Origin: Vibrio maritimus | GTDB taxonomy: Bacteria > Pseudomonadota > Gammaproteobacteria > Enterobacterales > Vibrionaceae | Length of the DNA stretch: 64,000 nucleotides | Reading direction: 5' to 3' | Assembly: GCA_003263775.1 (NCBI GenBank) | Contig: JYJJ01000047.1 | Span: 18,556 to 82,555 of the forward strand | Part shown: positions 41,949 through 50,796 of the stretch, one piece after another | Layout: every line of letters starts with the position of its first letter | Position numbering within the stretch: position 1 is the stretch's first letter | The notes under the pieces: generated by a model | Told to the model about the DNA's origin: nothing | The model's database searches: none | Seen by the model: only the letters and a program-made list of their open reading frames with translations | Program-made: the position numbers and the translations under genes

Positions 41949-42166
41949 AAATCTACCGACATTCTGTGGTCTTATTCGACCACGAGGGCAGTGCTCAAAA
42001 CAGGTTTAATATCAGTTTTCATTTGTAGCTTTTAAACAACAGGTGATGAACTGCCGTTTTAGTAGCCTGGCGGACGAGCAAGCAAACTCTCTGATGGCTC
42101 AGTATACAAAGCGCTGCTTTTTCATTGGCCTAAAAACCTCAAAACCGTCTGTTTACATTACCGCAA

Positions 42167-42204
42167 GCCACTTTAGAGTTGCAACTCTAAAGTGGCCGTT
42201 TTTG
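42167..42204 (+). terminator. Strong plus-strand terminator (perfect 30-bp palindrome)
   Basis: 42167-42196 is a perfect palindrome (GCCACTTTAGAGTT / AACTCTAAAGTGGC around a GC centre) followed by CGTTTTT. The T-run is only on the plus strand. No plus-strand gene ends nearby; the CBS gene stops 270 nt upstream. Confidence 0.8.
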
Positions 42205-42501
42205 CGAATTCGACAGTTTCCTCTTTCCGTATCAAGCACACGATTTCAAGCCATTATCGTTGTGAGTTACGTAAATTAATTTCAGAAAGGAACATTACGA
42301 CGTGCTAAATGTGTAAATCAGTCAATGTCGCGAGCCCTCCTCTCCACTTAGTTAGACTAGCTTTGACAACGCCGCCAACACTTTTTCAAAATGTCACAGT
42401 GTAAAATTTACATGGTCAACTCACTGAAATGATTGAAAACTAATTCAACATCCCCATGATTCACTGACCGAAAATAATTTAAATCCCCAGCAATAAATAC
42501 T

Positions 42502-42528
42502 AAAAAAGGCACCTAAACTGGTGCCTTT
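42502..42528 (-). terminator. Terminator after oxyR2
   Basis: 9-bp stem AAAGGCACC / GGTGCCTTT with loop TAAACT and minus-strand T-run, about 40 nt after the oxyR2 stop. Confidence 0.9.
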
Positions 42529-42564
42529 CACTAGTACATTTTCAGTCGTTTCTTGGAAAACGGG

Positions 42565-43470
42565 CTACAGAAGTTCGGAAACCACATCAGCAAGCTGTAA
42601 AAACGAATCACGTCTTGATGAACTTGGTCGCCATACCAAGCCAATATCACGATGCGCCTGTTGGCCAGGTGGCTCAATCACAATCAAGTTTTGATTTTCA
42701 AGCAAACCGTGCTCAATCGCCATTTGTGGTATGAACGTAGTTCCCAAACCGTTTGCCACCATCTGTACCAAGGTATGTAAACTCGTGGCGCTAAATGGGT
42801 TGATCTTCTCTTTTTCAGTGAGCTTACACGCCGAAACCGCGTGCTCCGTCAGACAGTGCTCGTTTTCTAGCAAGAAGACCGACTCATCAGGAAGATCATC
42901 ATATTTAATTGGCACTCGAATGCTATCGGCTTGGTTACGGCTTATCACCATCTTAAACGGGTCATGGCCAACGATGCAGCTTTCCATCGAACCGATATCC
43001 ATTGGCAGCGCAAGGATCAGCACGTCCAGCTCACCATGGCGTAACGCCGCTAGTAAATTGGCTGTTGTATCTTCTCGTAAAAGTAAGTTGAGCTGTGGGT
43101 AACGGGCATTGATCTCTTGTACCAAGTCACACAACAAGAAAGGAGCGATCGTGGGAATGCAGCCCAGTTTCAACTGACCTTGCATCACGTCACCTTGGCA
43201 CAGATTACCAAGCTCGATCAGATCCTGACCTTTGGCTAACAGCTCACGTCCTTGAGAGACCACCATTTCACCCGCTTGGGTAAAAACAAGTGGGCTTTTT
43301 TTGTCTTTCTTTTCGTAAAGAGGACAACCGATAAGCTCTTCAAGATTTTGGATTCCCTTACTCAAGGTCGATTGACTGACAAAACAGCGCTCAGCTGCCT
43401 CGCTAAAGTGTCGGGTTTCATGAAGTGTAACCAGGTAATGAAGCTGCTTTAAACTTGGCCATTTATTCAT
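42565..43470 (-). CDS. oxyR2: Peroxide-sensing LysR regulator OxyR2
   Basis: LysR-type activator that senses H2O2 by a disulfide. N-terminal helix-turn-helix (HFSEAAERCFVSQSTLSKGIQNLE) and a periplasmic-binding-like sensor domain. Counted from ATG 43470 (MNKWPSLKQLHY) the redox cysteines fall at Cys206 and Cys215, with Glu204 two residues before the first. These are the positions reported for V. vulnificus OxyR2, where Glu204 replaces the Gly of OxyR1 and makes the sensor hypersensitive. It is divergent from a peroxiredoxin gene, its expected target. 301 residues, intact. Confidence 0.92.
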   Translation of the reverse strand: MNKWPSLKQLHYLVTLHETRHFSEAAERCFVSQSTLSKGIQNLEELIGCPLYEKKDKKSPLVFTQAGEMVVSQGRELLAKGQDLIELGNLCQGDVMQGQLKLGCIPTIAPFLLCDLVQEINARYPQLNLLLREDTTANLLAALRHGELDVLILALPMDIGSMESCIVGHDPFKMVISRNQADSIRVPIKYDDLPDESVFLLENEHCLTEHAVSACKLTEKEKINPFSATSLHTLVQMVANGLGTTFIPQMAIEHGLLENQNLIVIEPPGQQAHRDIGLVWRPSSSRRDSFLQLADVVSELL

Positions 43471-43657
43471 TTCAACTGCCTGTTTTTGAACCAATATCAA
43501 AAAAGGAATCGACCGTGTGGCTTCATCGCTTTTTTCGATGGAATTAATCTAATATTTTCGCTTTTTTCAATACTACAATGTGTACTATAGTTTGTCTCGT
43601 ACAAACACGGACCAAACCAAAATGGTTTGAAATTATCCCTATTTAGGAGCAAAAAAA
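43471..43657. promoter_or_regulatory. Divergent oxyR2/peroxiredoxin control region
   Basis: 187 bases shared by both promoters. An 11-nt direct repeat TCGCTTTTTTC occurs at 43526-43536 and 43558-43568, 32 bp apart, about three helical turns. ACTATAGTTTGTC near 43583 resembles part of an OxyR-type ATAG/CTAT site. AGGAGC lies 8 nt before the peroxiredoxin ATG. Confidence 0.5.
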
Positions 43658-44266
43658 ATGGTACTAGTTGGTCGTCAAGCCCCAGACTTTACTGCAGCAG
43701 CTGTTCTAGGTAACGGTGACATCGTTGAGAACTTCAACTTCGCTGAGTTCACTAAAGGTAAGAAAGCGGTTGTTTTCTTCTACCCACTAGACTTCACTTT
43801 CGTTTGCCCATCTGAGCTGATTGCATTCGACAACCGTCTAGCTGATTTCCAAGCTAAAGGTTGTGAAGTTATCGGTATCTCTATCGATTCTCAGTTCTCT
43901 CACAACGCATGGCGTAACACTGCTATCGAAGATGGCGGTATCGGTCAAGTGAAATACCCACTAGTTGCTGACGTTAAGCACGAAATCTGCAAAGCGTACG
44001 ATGTTGAGCACCCAGAAGCAGGCGTTGCTTTCCGTGGTTCTTTCCTAATCGACGAAGACGGTCTTGTACGTCACCAAGTAGTTAACGACCTACCACTAGG
44101 CCGTAACATCGACGAAATGCTACGCATGGTTGACGCTCTAAACTTCCACCAGAAGCACGGCGAAGTTTGTCCTGCACAATGGGAAGAAGGTAAAGCAGGT
44201 ATGGACGCATCTCCAAAAGGTGTTGCAGCGTTCCTATCTGAGCACGCAGAAGACCTATCTAAGTAA
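43658..44266 (+). CDS. 2-Cys peroxiredoxin (AhpC/Tsa family)
   Basis: Reduces H2O2 and organic peroxides in the cytosol. Peroxidatic Cys in FYPLDFTFVCPSELIAF and resolving Cys in HGEVCPAQWEEG. 202 residues of the Prx1/AhpC-Tsa class with the C-terminal YF-like region modified (GMDASPKGVAAFLSEHAEDL). Strong codon bias of a highly expressed gene. Divergent from oxyR2; this corresponds to the peroxiredoxin controlled by OxyR2 in vibrios (prx2 in V. vulnificus). Confidence 0.95.
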   Translation: MVLVGRQAPDFTAAAVLGNGDIVENFNFAEFTKGKKAVVFFYPLDFTFVCPSELIAFDNRLADFQAKGCEVIGISIDSQFSHNAWRNTAIEDGGIGQVKYPLVADVKHEICKAYDVEHPEAGVAFRGSFLIDEDGLVRHQVVNDLPLGRNIDEMLRMVDALNFHQKHGEVCPAQWEEGKAGMDASPKGVAAFLSEHAEDLSK

Positions 44267-44371
44267 TTCGACCCTTCACCCTGCGCTCAAACCAGGGTTG
44301 ATGGTTGGACAAATATTAAAGCGGAAAACGCACGCCAATCATTGAAGAAGAAACTAGTTAGCCAAAAAACG

Positions 44372-44402
44372 AAGCCCGAGTCACCGACTCGGGCTTTTTT
44401 TA
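44372..44402 (+). terminator. Terminator after the peroxiredoxin gene
   Basis: 11-bp stem AAGCCCGAGTC / GACTCGGGCTT with loop ACC and a T-run, about 105 nt after the stop codon. Confidence 0.93.
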
Positions 44403-44459
44403 TTTTCAGATTTCCTGGTCAGCGATATATTGATAGCAGTCTTTCTATTGAGAATTAAA

Positions 44460-45208
44460 ATGAGCTACCAACTTGAAGTCTGTATCGACAATATCGAGTC
44501 ACTCGCTTATGCCATCGCTGGCGGCGCTACCCGCATTGAGCTGTGTTCATCACTCGCTTTAGGCGGCCTTACTCCAAACGCTGGATTCATCAAACAAGCC
44601 GTTCAGTCATCTAGCATTCCGATCTACGTCATGATTCGACCTCGTCAGGGCGATTTTTTGTATGACTGTGACGATGTCGAAATCATGGCAGAAGACATTC
44701 GTACCGCCGCTAAATATGGCGCGCAAGGGTGGTGCTCGGACTTTTAGACAAAGACGGGCACATCGACATGCCACGTTCCATTCGCCTAGTAAAACTGGCA
44801 CGTGAACTTGAACTTGGTGTCACTTTCCACCGCGCATTTGATCAATGCAAACACCCACAGCAGGCACTTGAAGATGTGATCGCCCTAGGCTGTGAGCGAA
44901 TTCTTACTTCTGGATTAGCATCCAATGCGTTAGACGGCGCTTCAAAATTAGCAGAGTTGGTTGAACAAGCCGATGGCCGTATATCCATCATGGCCGGTGC
45001 AGGCGTTAATGCCAACAACGTAGCCACCATCATTACCACCAGCCAAGTGCAAGAAGTGCACCTATCAGGTAAATCTTCTCGCAGCAGCAAAATGCACTTT
45101 ATCGCTGAACAAGCCAAAATGGGTGCTGACGATGTCGATGATTTTGCCATCCCTATCACCAGCAGCGACAAAATCCGCGCAGTAACTAAAGTGCTAAACT
45201 CTCTATAA
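44460..45208 (+). CDS. cutC: CutC family protein (frameshifted)
   Basis: TIM-barrel protein once linked to copper homeostasis; true function uncertain. Motifs [49 protein letters not shown] and the late ILTSG and MAGAGVN. I start at ATG 44460. The frame breaks near 44729 between KYGAQG and [12 protein letters not shown]: a run of G appears one base short. Corrected length is 250 codons. Its stop is 38 nt before ppk2. Confidence 0.93.
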
Positions 45209-45246
45209 AACAAAAGCAAAGAAAACAAACTTGGAGAAGGACTTCT

Positions 45247-46035
45247 ATGGGCAAGAAAAGCAAAATGGACAAAAAGCTCTATGAAAGTGAACTGGCTCGA
45301 TTACAGATCGAGCTAGTTAAGCTACAAGAATGGGTGAAACAAGAAGGGCTTAAAGTCGTTGTGGTGTTTGAAGGTCGCGACGCTGCAGGAAAAGGTGGCG
45401 TCATCAAGCGCATCACTGAAAAGCTCAACCCTCGCGTTTGTCGTATTGCTGCCCTGCCTGCTCCAACTGAAAAAGAGAAAACCCAATGGTACTTTCAGCG
45501 CTATGTAGCTCATTTACCTGCAGCGGGTGAAATCGTGCTGTTTGATCGCAGTTGGTATAACCGTGCTGGCGTTGAGAAAGTCATGGGTTTTTGCAGCGAT
45601 GAGCAGTATCAAGAGTTTTTGCGCTCTTGCCCCGAATTTGAACGAATGCTAGTTCGCTCCGGTATTGTTCTTCTTAAGTACTGGTTCTCTGTATCCGATG
45701 AAGAACAAGAAAAGCGCTTTTTAGAGCGTGTGAATACCCCGATTAAGCGTTGGAAATTCAGTCCCATGGATTTGGAATCTCGAAATCGCTGGGCAGAATA
45801 CTCACAAGCCAAAGACACCATGTTTTCTTACACAGATACTAAGCTGTGCCCATGGTGGGTGGTGCCCTCCGATGACAAAAAACGCGCGCGATTAAACTGC
45901 ATTACTCATCTACTCAACCAAATCGATTACCAAGAAGTCACCTATCCAGAGATCGACTTGCCAGAAATCAACAAAGAGGGCTACATGCGAACGCCAATAG
46001 AAGAACAATCTTTTGTGCCGGATAACTATGACTGA
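45247..46035 (+). CDS. ppk2: Polyphosphate kinase 2
   Basis: PPK2-family kinase that moves phosphate between polyphosphate and nucleotides, usually favouring GDP/ADP phosphorylation. Walker A FEGRDAAGKGGVIKRI, Walker B VLFDRSWYNRAGVE and the lid YFQRYVAHLPAAGE / RWKFSPMDLESRNRW. 262 residues, single-domain class. The last 8 bases overlap the start of a LysR gene. This is a second polyP kinase, 7 kb from ppk1. Confidence 0.94.
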   Translation: MGKKSKMDKKLYESELARLQIELVKLQEWVKQEGLKVVVVFEGRDAAGKGGVIKRITEKLNPRVCRIAALPAPTEKEKTQWYFQRYVAHLPAAGEIVLFDRSWYNRAGVEKVMGFCSDEQYQEFLRSCPEFERMLVRSGIVLLKYWFSVSDEEQEKRFLERVNTPIKRWKFSPMDLESRNRWAEYSQAKDTMFSYTDTKLCPWWVVPSDDKKRARLNCITHLLNQIDYQEVTYPEIDLPEINKEGYMRTPIEEQSFVPDNYD

Positions 46036-46968
46036 ATCAACGCAACTGTTTAGTCGCCTCGATCTAAACCTGTTAAAAACCTTTCGTATCTTGCTGCAAG
46101 AGCGCAATACCCGTAAGGCGGCGGAACGTCTTTACGTCACACAGCCGGCGGTTAGCCAAGCGTTGCAAAAACTGCGTACGACGTTCGAGGACGAGCTGTT
46201 TGTCAAAGTTCACGGCGGCCTTGAGCCTACGCCTTTTGCTTTGGATCTTGAAGATAAAATCGCGCCATTTATTGACGGTCTTGAAACCGCAATCAATCAA
46301 CTTGAGGACTTTAACCCAGCTACACTTACGGGAACGATACGTATCGCATTGGCTCCTATTGTTATGGCTAGCCTTTCAGGTGCCTTGTTTACGGCCTTTA
46401 GACAACAAGCCCCAAACCTAAATTTGGAGTTACTCAGCTGGAGTCAAACCACAGCGGAACAGATTCGCAATGGCGAAGTGTTTTATGGCGTGCATTACGA
46501 TCTTGAGAATCTGTCTAAAGAGCTGGCTCGCGATCCTTTGTTTGAATTAGAAGCTCGTATTATCGTTCGTCAAGACCACCCCATTACTAAACCGCTTATC
46601 ACGCCCAAAGATTCCGTCGGTTACGAACTAGCTTCACTTATCTCGCCGGATGGAATGATCATTTCACCTATGCAAGCCATATCCTAGAGCGACAAGGCTA
46701 CACACCCAAAGTGGGATTTCGCTCAGAGATGTTATTAGCACTTATCGATGTGATTGAATCGACTGATATGCTACTACCACACTCTAATTTGTTTCCTATC
46801 CACAACTACCCTCAATTGCGATCACTCAAAGTTGAAATCGATGGGCAGATCTACACCAAGCGCCTGCTTGGCTACTTGCACAACAAAAACCGCCACTCTG
46901 CAAAAGCAAAGTGGATAGAGTCCATCATCAAAGAAAAACTCCCGCAGCAAGCCAATAAGCATGGCTAA
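46028..46968 (+). CDS. LysR-family regulator coupled to ppk2 (frameshifted)
   Basis: Transcription regulator with an N-terminal helix-turn-helix (LLQERNTRKAAERLYVTQPAVSQALQKL) and a substrate-binding-like effector domain. ATG 46028 overlaps the ppk2 stop (ATGACTGA), implying translational coupling. The frame breaks near 46653 between LISPDG and NDHFTYASHILERQGY. One added base gives 314 codons, the usual size. Ligand and targets are unknown; co-expression with ppk2 suggests a link with phosphate or stress but does not prove it. Confidence 0.87.
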
Positions 46969-47047
46969 TTAAAGCTATTAGCCATGCTACTTAGTCAGTA
47001 TAAACAGGAGCCGCTACCATCTGCGCTCCTCCTGTTTGCTATTAGGT

Positions 47048-47559
47048 ATGATCATGAAAAAGCTGCTACTCCCCATCCTTGCAACCCTACCCTTCGCCGC
47101 CTTGGCTTCGGAAGCTCAAGCACAGAACGTCCACCTGTCACCGGATGTCAAAATTGGGATTTTTAACGGTGCAGGCGTTCAGCTTGGTATCGCTGATACT
47201 TTAGGAATGGATGCGGTTTACTTCAGCTACGCGCGCAAGTATTACGATACCGATCGCTATGACGAGACCATCGACTCTTATCGTCTTGGTCTACAACATA
47301 TGTTTGGCGATCGCGAAAACTATGGACTGCAAGCGGAAATCGGCCTAGCAACTATCGTGGCGAGAAGCTTACCAACAGTGAGCTACTTAATCGTAGTGCC
47401 AATGGACTTAGCATCAGTGCGGGTTACGTGTATATGCTAAATCCAAGCTTTGGCCTAAGAACCGGATTTGATTATGACGTGTTCGGTGCGAGTAACACCT
47501 TCATTACTATGGGCTCGCACTTTTCATTAAACTTTGGCGTGGTTGTCGCTTCTAAATAG
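47048..47559 (+). CDS. Small outer-membrane beta-barrel protein (frameshifted)
   Basis: I do not recognise the exact family. Signal peptide MIMKKLLLPILATLPFAALA, then alternating hydrophobic strands (VKIGIFNGAGVQLGIADTL, GLQAEIGLAT, GLSISAGYVYML, GLRTGFDYDVFG) and a C-terminal FSLNFGVVVASK, the picture of an eight-stranded barrel. The frame breaks near 47353, between GLAT and YRGEKLTNSELL. One added base gives 171 codons. The start could be 47048 or 47054. Convergent with phoU, 17 bases away. Confidence 0.75.
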
Positions 47560-47576
47560 CAGCGACGGACGACAGA

Positions 47577-48271
47577 TTACAAAATATCCTTGATGGCCTT
47601 TTCATCTAAATGGCGGACATCTTTACCTTTCACGAAGTAGATGATGTATTCACAGATATTTTGACAGCGATCGCCGACACGTTCGATAGCTCGCGCTGAC
47701 CACATGACCTGAAGAATATTGGGGATGTTCTTTGGGTCTTCCATCATATACGTCATTAGCTGACGGACCACCGCTTCGTATTCCGCATCTAACTTATCAT
47801 CTAACTTGTAGACTTCCGCCGCGGCATCAACGTCCATGCGAGCAAAGGCATCAAGTACTTGGTGCAGCATGGCAATGGCCTGTCGGCATAGAGGCTCTAA
47901 AGACACATGGAACTTCTGGTGCTTAGTTGAAGGCTGCTCTATAGCCACACGTGCGATACGAGTTGCCACATCACCAATGCGCTCTAAATCAGTAATGGTT
48001 TTAATAATGGCCATCACCAAACGCAGATCTTTGGCGGTGGGCTGACGCTTTGCAATGATGCGCGTACACGCCTCATCGATAGACACTTCCATCGCATTGA
48101 CTTTGTGATCGTCTCTTACGACTTTGCGGGCAAGTTCAATGTCTCTTTGTGCAGAGCCTGCATTGCAAACGACAACTGTTGCTCAACCAAGCCTCCCATG
48201 GTCAAAACATGGGTACGAATAGACTCAAGCTCGGCGTTGAATTGACCTGAGATATGACGACCAAAATGCAT
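47577..48271 (-). CDS. phoU: Phosphate signalling protein PhoU (frameshifted)
   Basis: Connects Pst transporter activity to PhoR and keeps the Pho regulon off when phosphate is ample. Two three-helix bundles; the repeated metal motif appears as [12 protein letters not shown] and [13 protein letters not shown]. The start ATG 48271 reads [20 protein letters not shown]. The frame breaks near 48142, between LHKE and [14 protein letters not shown]. One added base gives 232 codons. Last gene of pstC-pstA-pstB-phoU. Confidence 0.95.
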
Positions 48272-48309
48272 GTGTGAAAATTTCCTGTTGTAACCCTAAA
48301 GCCAGTCAA

Positions 48310-49127
48310 TCAGCCGTAGCGGCCTGTGATGTAGTCTTCAGTTTGTTTTTCTATCGGTGAAGTAAATATAGTATCTGTATCGGCGTACTCTACCAGTTTT
48401 CCAAGATGAATGAACGCGGTATGGTCACTCACTCGAGCCGCTTGCTGCATATTATGGGTCACGATCACAACCGTATACTTGGTTTTAAGATCGTTAATCA
48501 GCTCTTCGATAGTCAGTGTAGAGATGGGATCGAGCGCTGATGTCGGCTCATCTAAAAGCAATACCTCAGGTTCAATGGCGATAGCACGAGCAATCACCAA
48601 TCGTTGCTGCTGACCGCCAGATAGCCCAAATGCGTTTTCATGTAAGCGATCTTTGACTTCATCCCACAGCGCCGCTGCTCGCAAAGAGCGCTCAACCGCA
48701 TCATCGAGATTGCGACTGTTTTTGATGCCTTGTAGCCTGAGTCCATATACGACGTTTTCATAGATGGATTTAGGAAACGGGTTCGGGCGTTGAAACACCA
48801 TGCCTACACGGCGGCGCAGCGTCGCCACATCAACTTTGGGATGATAGACATTGCCACCATGAAGCTTCACTTTGCCTTCAACCGTGCACCCTTCAATCAA
48901 ATCATTCATTCGGTTGATGCAGCGCAGCAAAGTCGATTTACCGCAGCCTGATGGACCGATAAATGCTGTCACTTGCCCTTTGGGGATGCGCATCGATACG
49001 TCATCTAGCGCCTGCTTATCACCGTAGTACAAGTTCAAGTTTTCAATCGCGATGGCGGTTTGCTCATCACTAAGGTTATTCACATCTAAAGGCGTTGGAT
49101 AGCCAGAGTCTGGTTAATAGAAAACAT
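48310..49127 (-). CDS. pstB: Phosphate ABC transporter ATPase PstB (frameshifted near start)
   Basis: ATPase of the high-affinity phosphate importer. Walker [16 protein letters not shown], signature [17 protein letters not shown], Walker [14 protein letters not shown], switch His VIVTHNMQQ. Translation from ATG 49127 gives MFSINQTL, then a break near 49103 ([15 protein letters not shown] follows in the other frame). One added base gives 273 codons. Without this the gene would appear to start later at MNNLSDEQ. It starts two bases before the pstA stop region. Confidence 0.95.
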
Positions 49128-49129
49128 GA

Positions 49130-50776
49130 TTAATCTTGTCCTAATGTGCGGTATTTTTCGCGCAGGTTATTACGTATTGCTATTGCTGTTAAGTTTAGCC
49201 CAACCACAACGGTGACCAACAAGAACGAAGTGGCGTACACCAATGGTCTCGCCGCTTCAATGTTGGATGTCTGAAAACCCACATCGTAAATATGAAAACC
49301 GAGATGCATGAACTTACGCTCAAGGTGTAAAAACGGAAACTGTGAATCTACCGGTAGACTGGAGGCCAATTTTACCACGCCAACCAGCATTAAAGGTGCT
49401 ACCTCACCCGCCGCGCGAGCAACCGCTAAGATTAAGCCGGTAATGATGGCAGGGCTTGCCATAGGTAGCACGATTCGCCACAAGGTTTCCGACTGCGTAG
49501 CACCAAGCGCCAGAGAGCCATGACGGGCAGACGTTGGAATACGATTCAAGCCTTCTTCTGTCGCCACAATCACCACCGGCAGCGTCAAAATTGCTAAGGT
49601 CAGCGATGACCACAGCAGGCCTGGTGTTCCAAACGTTGGCGCCGGCAAACGCTCCGCATAAAACAAAGAATCGATAGAGCCGCCAATGGTATAGACGAAA
49701 AAGCCCAATCCAAATACACCATACACAATCGACGGTACGCCTGCCAAGTTGATAACCCCAACCCGTATCATGCGTGTCAGTAAATTATTCTCAGCGTATT
49801 CATGCAAATACACCGCCACCAGCACACCGAGCGGCATCACCATGACCGACATGATAATCACCAGCAGTACGGTGCCAAAAATAGCTGGGAACACGCCGCC
49901 TTCAGAGTTTGATTCACGTGGGTCATCCGACAAGAACTTCCAAACCTGATGCCCCCAGTGAGAGAGCTTATCGCCGTAGCCCATCTGATTCGGATACCAA
50001 AAATCCAGCACACGATTGAGGCCGATTTCTAATCGCTCGCCACGCATATCTTCGACAACCAAGGTTTTGCTCGCTAATTCAGCCCTTAGTTCATCAAGCT
50101 CAATGTCGGTTTGACTTAGCTGCTCACGAATGATCGCGTTTTGCTGCTGATAGCGAAGCGTTAACTCTTCTGTCAGCACGCCGTTCAAGCTATCACGGCG
50201 CTGCTTCAAACGTAGCGCTTCAAGTTGGTGGTTGAGTCCTTTTAATCGACGCTCGGTAATGCCGTCTATGCGATCGCGGATCAGCGCTATCTGTTGAAGT
50301 TCAAACGTTAACGTCTCGGCTATCGCTGTCTCTTTCAGCCCTTCTACACCTTTAAGAGCAAGAATACGACCAAAGAAGTTTCCTCCACGAGTACGCTCAA
50401 TCACCACGAGTTCCGCGGGCGTCTGAGCATCATGAAGCTCAGATGAAAGCAGAGACACAAAGTCGATGCCATACAAATCTCGATTGGCCACTTTGATGCT
50501 ATAGCGCTCTACCTTACCCTGTTCTAAGATCTCTTTTGGTAGCAGCGACTGTGCGTTGGGAATATTGTAAGTGGGTACCCAAGTCTTTGAATAGACTTGC
50601 CCAATCAATGCCCCACCTTGGTCATCTTGCCACTGATACAGCGGCGCTGGCCAGAAGTACGTCAGTCCTCGCCAACCAATAAGCAGCAATAAGCCAAGCA
50701 CAGAAATCAAGCTGATGCTGACCGCACCACCTGTGAGCCAAACCCAAGGTGATCCAGATTTGAACCACTTAAACAT
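49130..50776 (-). CDS. pstA: Phosphate ABC transporter permease PstA (long form)
   Basis: Inner-membrane channel subunit. 548 residues, almost twice the E. coli protein (296). The extra part is a large insert of about 200 residues after the first membrane helix, with coiled-coil sequence (LKGLNHQLEALRLKQRRDSL, QLSQTDIELDELRAELAS). The C-terminal half is the ordinary permease domain with the EAA loop RIPTSARHGSLALGATQSETLWRIVLP. Large PstA is usual for vibrios; the insert is predicted periplasmic. Confidence 0.94.
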   Translation of the reverse strand: MFKWFKSGSPWVWLTGGAVSISLISVLGLLLLIGWRGLTYFWPAPLYQWQDDQGGALIGQVYSKTWVPTYNIPNAQSLLPKEILEQGKVERYSIKVANRDLYGIDFVSLLSSELHDAQTPAELVVIERTRGGNFFGRILALKGVEGLKETAIAETLTFELQQIALIRDRIDGITERRLKGLNHQLEALRLKQRRDSLNGVLTEELTLRYQQQNAIIREQLSQTDIELDELRAELASKTLVVEDMRGERLEIGLNRVLDFWYPNQMGYGDKLSHWGHQVWKFLSDDPRESNSEGGVFPAIFGTVLLVIIMSVMVMPLGVLVAVYLHEYAENNLLTRMIRVGVINLAGVPSIVYGVFGLGFFVYTIGGSIDSLFYAERLPAPTFGTPGLLWSSLTLAILTLPVVIVATEEGLNRIPTSARHGSLALGATQSETLWRIVLPMASPAIITGLILAVARAAGEVAPLMLVGVVKLASSLPVDSQFPFLHLERKFMHLGFHIYDVGFQTSNIEAARPLVYATSFLLVTVVVGLNLTAIAIRNNLREKYRTLGQD

Positions 50777-50796
50777 GTTCCGACTCCCCTATACAA

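Larger units (their letters stand above)
41896..42564. other. Intergenic region between the CBS gene and oxyR2
   Basis: About 670 bases without a convincing protein gene. The open frame at 42043-42279 lacks a ribosome site and runs straight through a terminator hairpin. Three hairpins with T-runs occur (41924-41948 minus, 42167-42204 plus, 42502-42528 minus). The stretch before the plus-strand one could encode a small RNA. I see nothing in 42205-42501. Confidence 0.5.

Noticed and set aside
42043..42279. A 78-codon plus-strand open frame between the CBS gene and oxyR2
   Set aside because: No ribosome site, no recognisable sequence, and it runs through the perfect terminator palindrome at 42167-42196.
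47577..48092. Shortened PhoU starting [12 protein letters not shown]
   Set aside because: The missing first helices are encoded just upstream in the other frame, starting at 48271.
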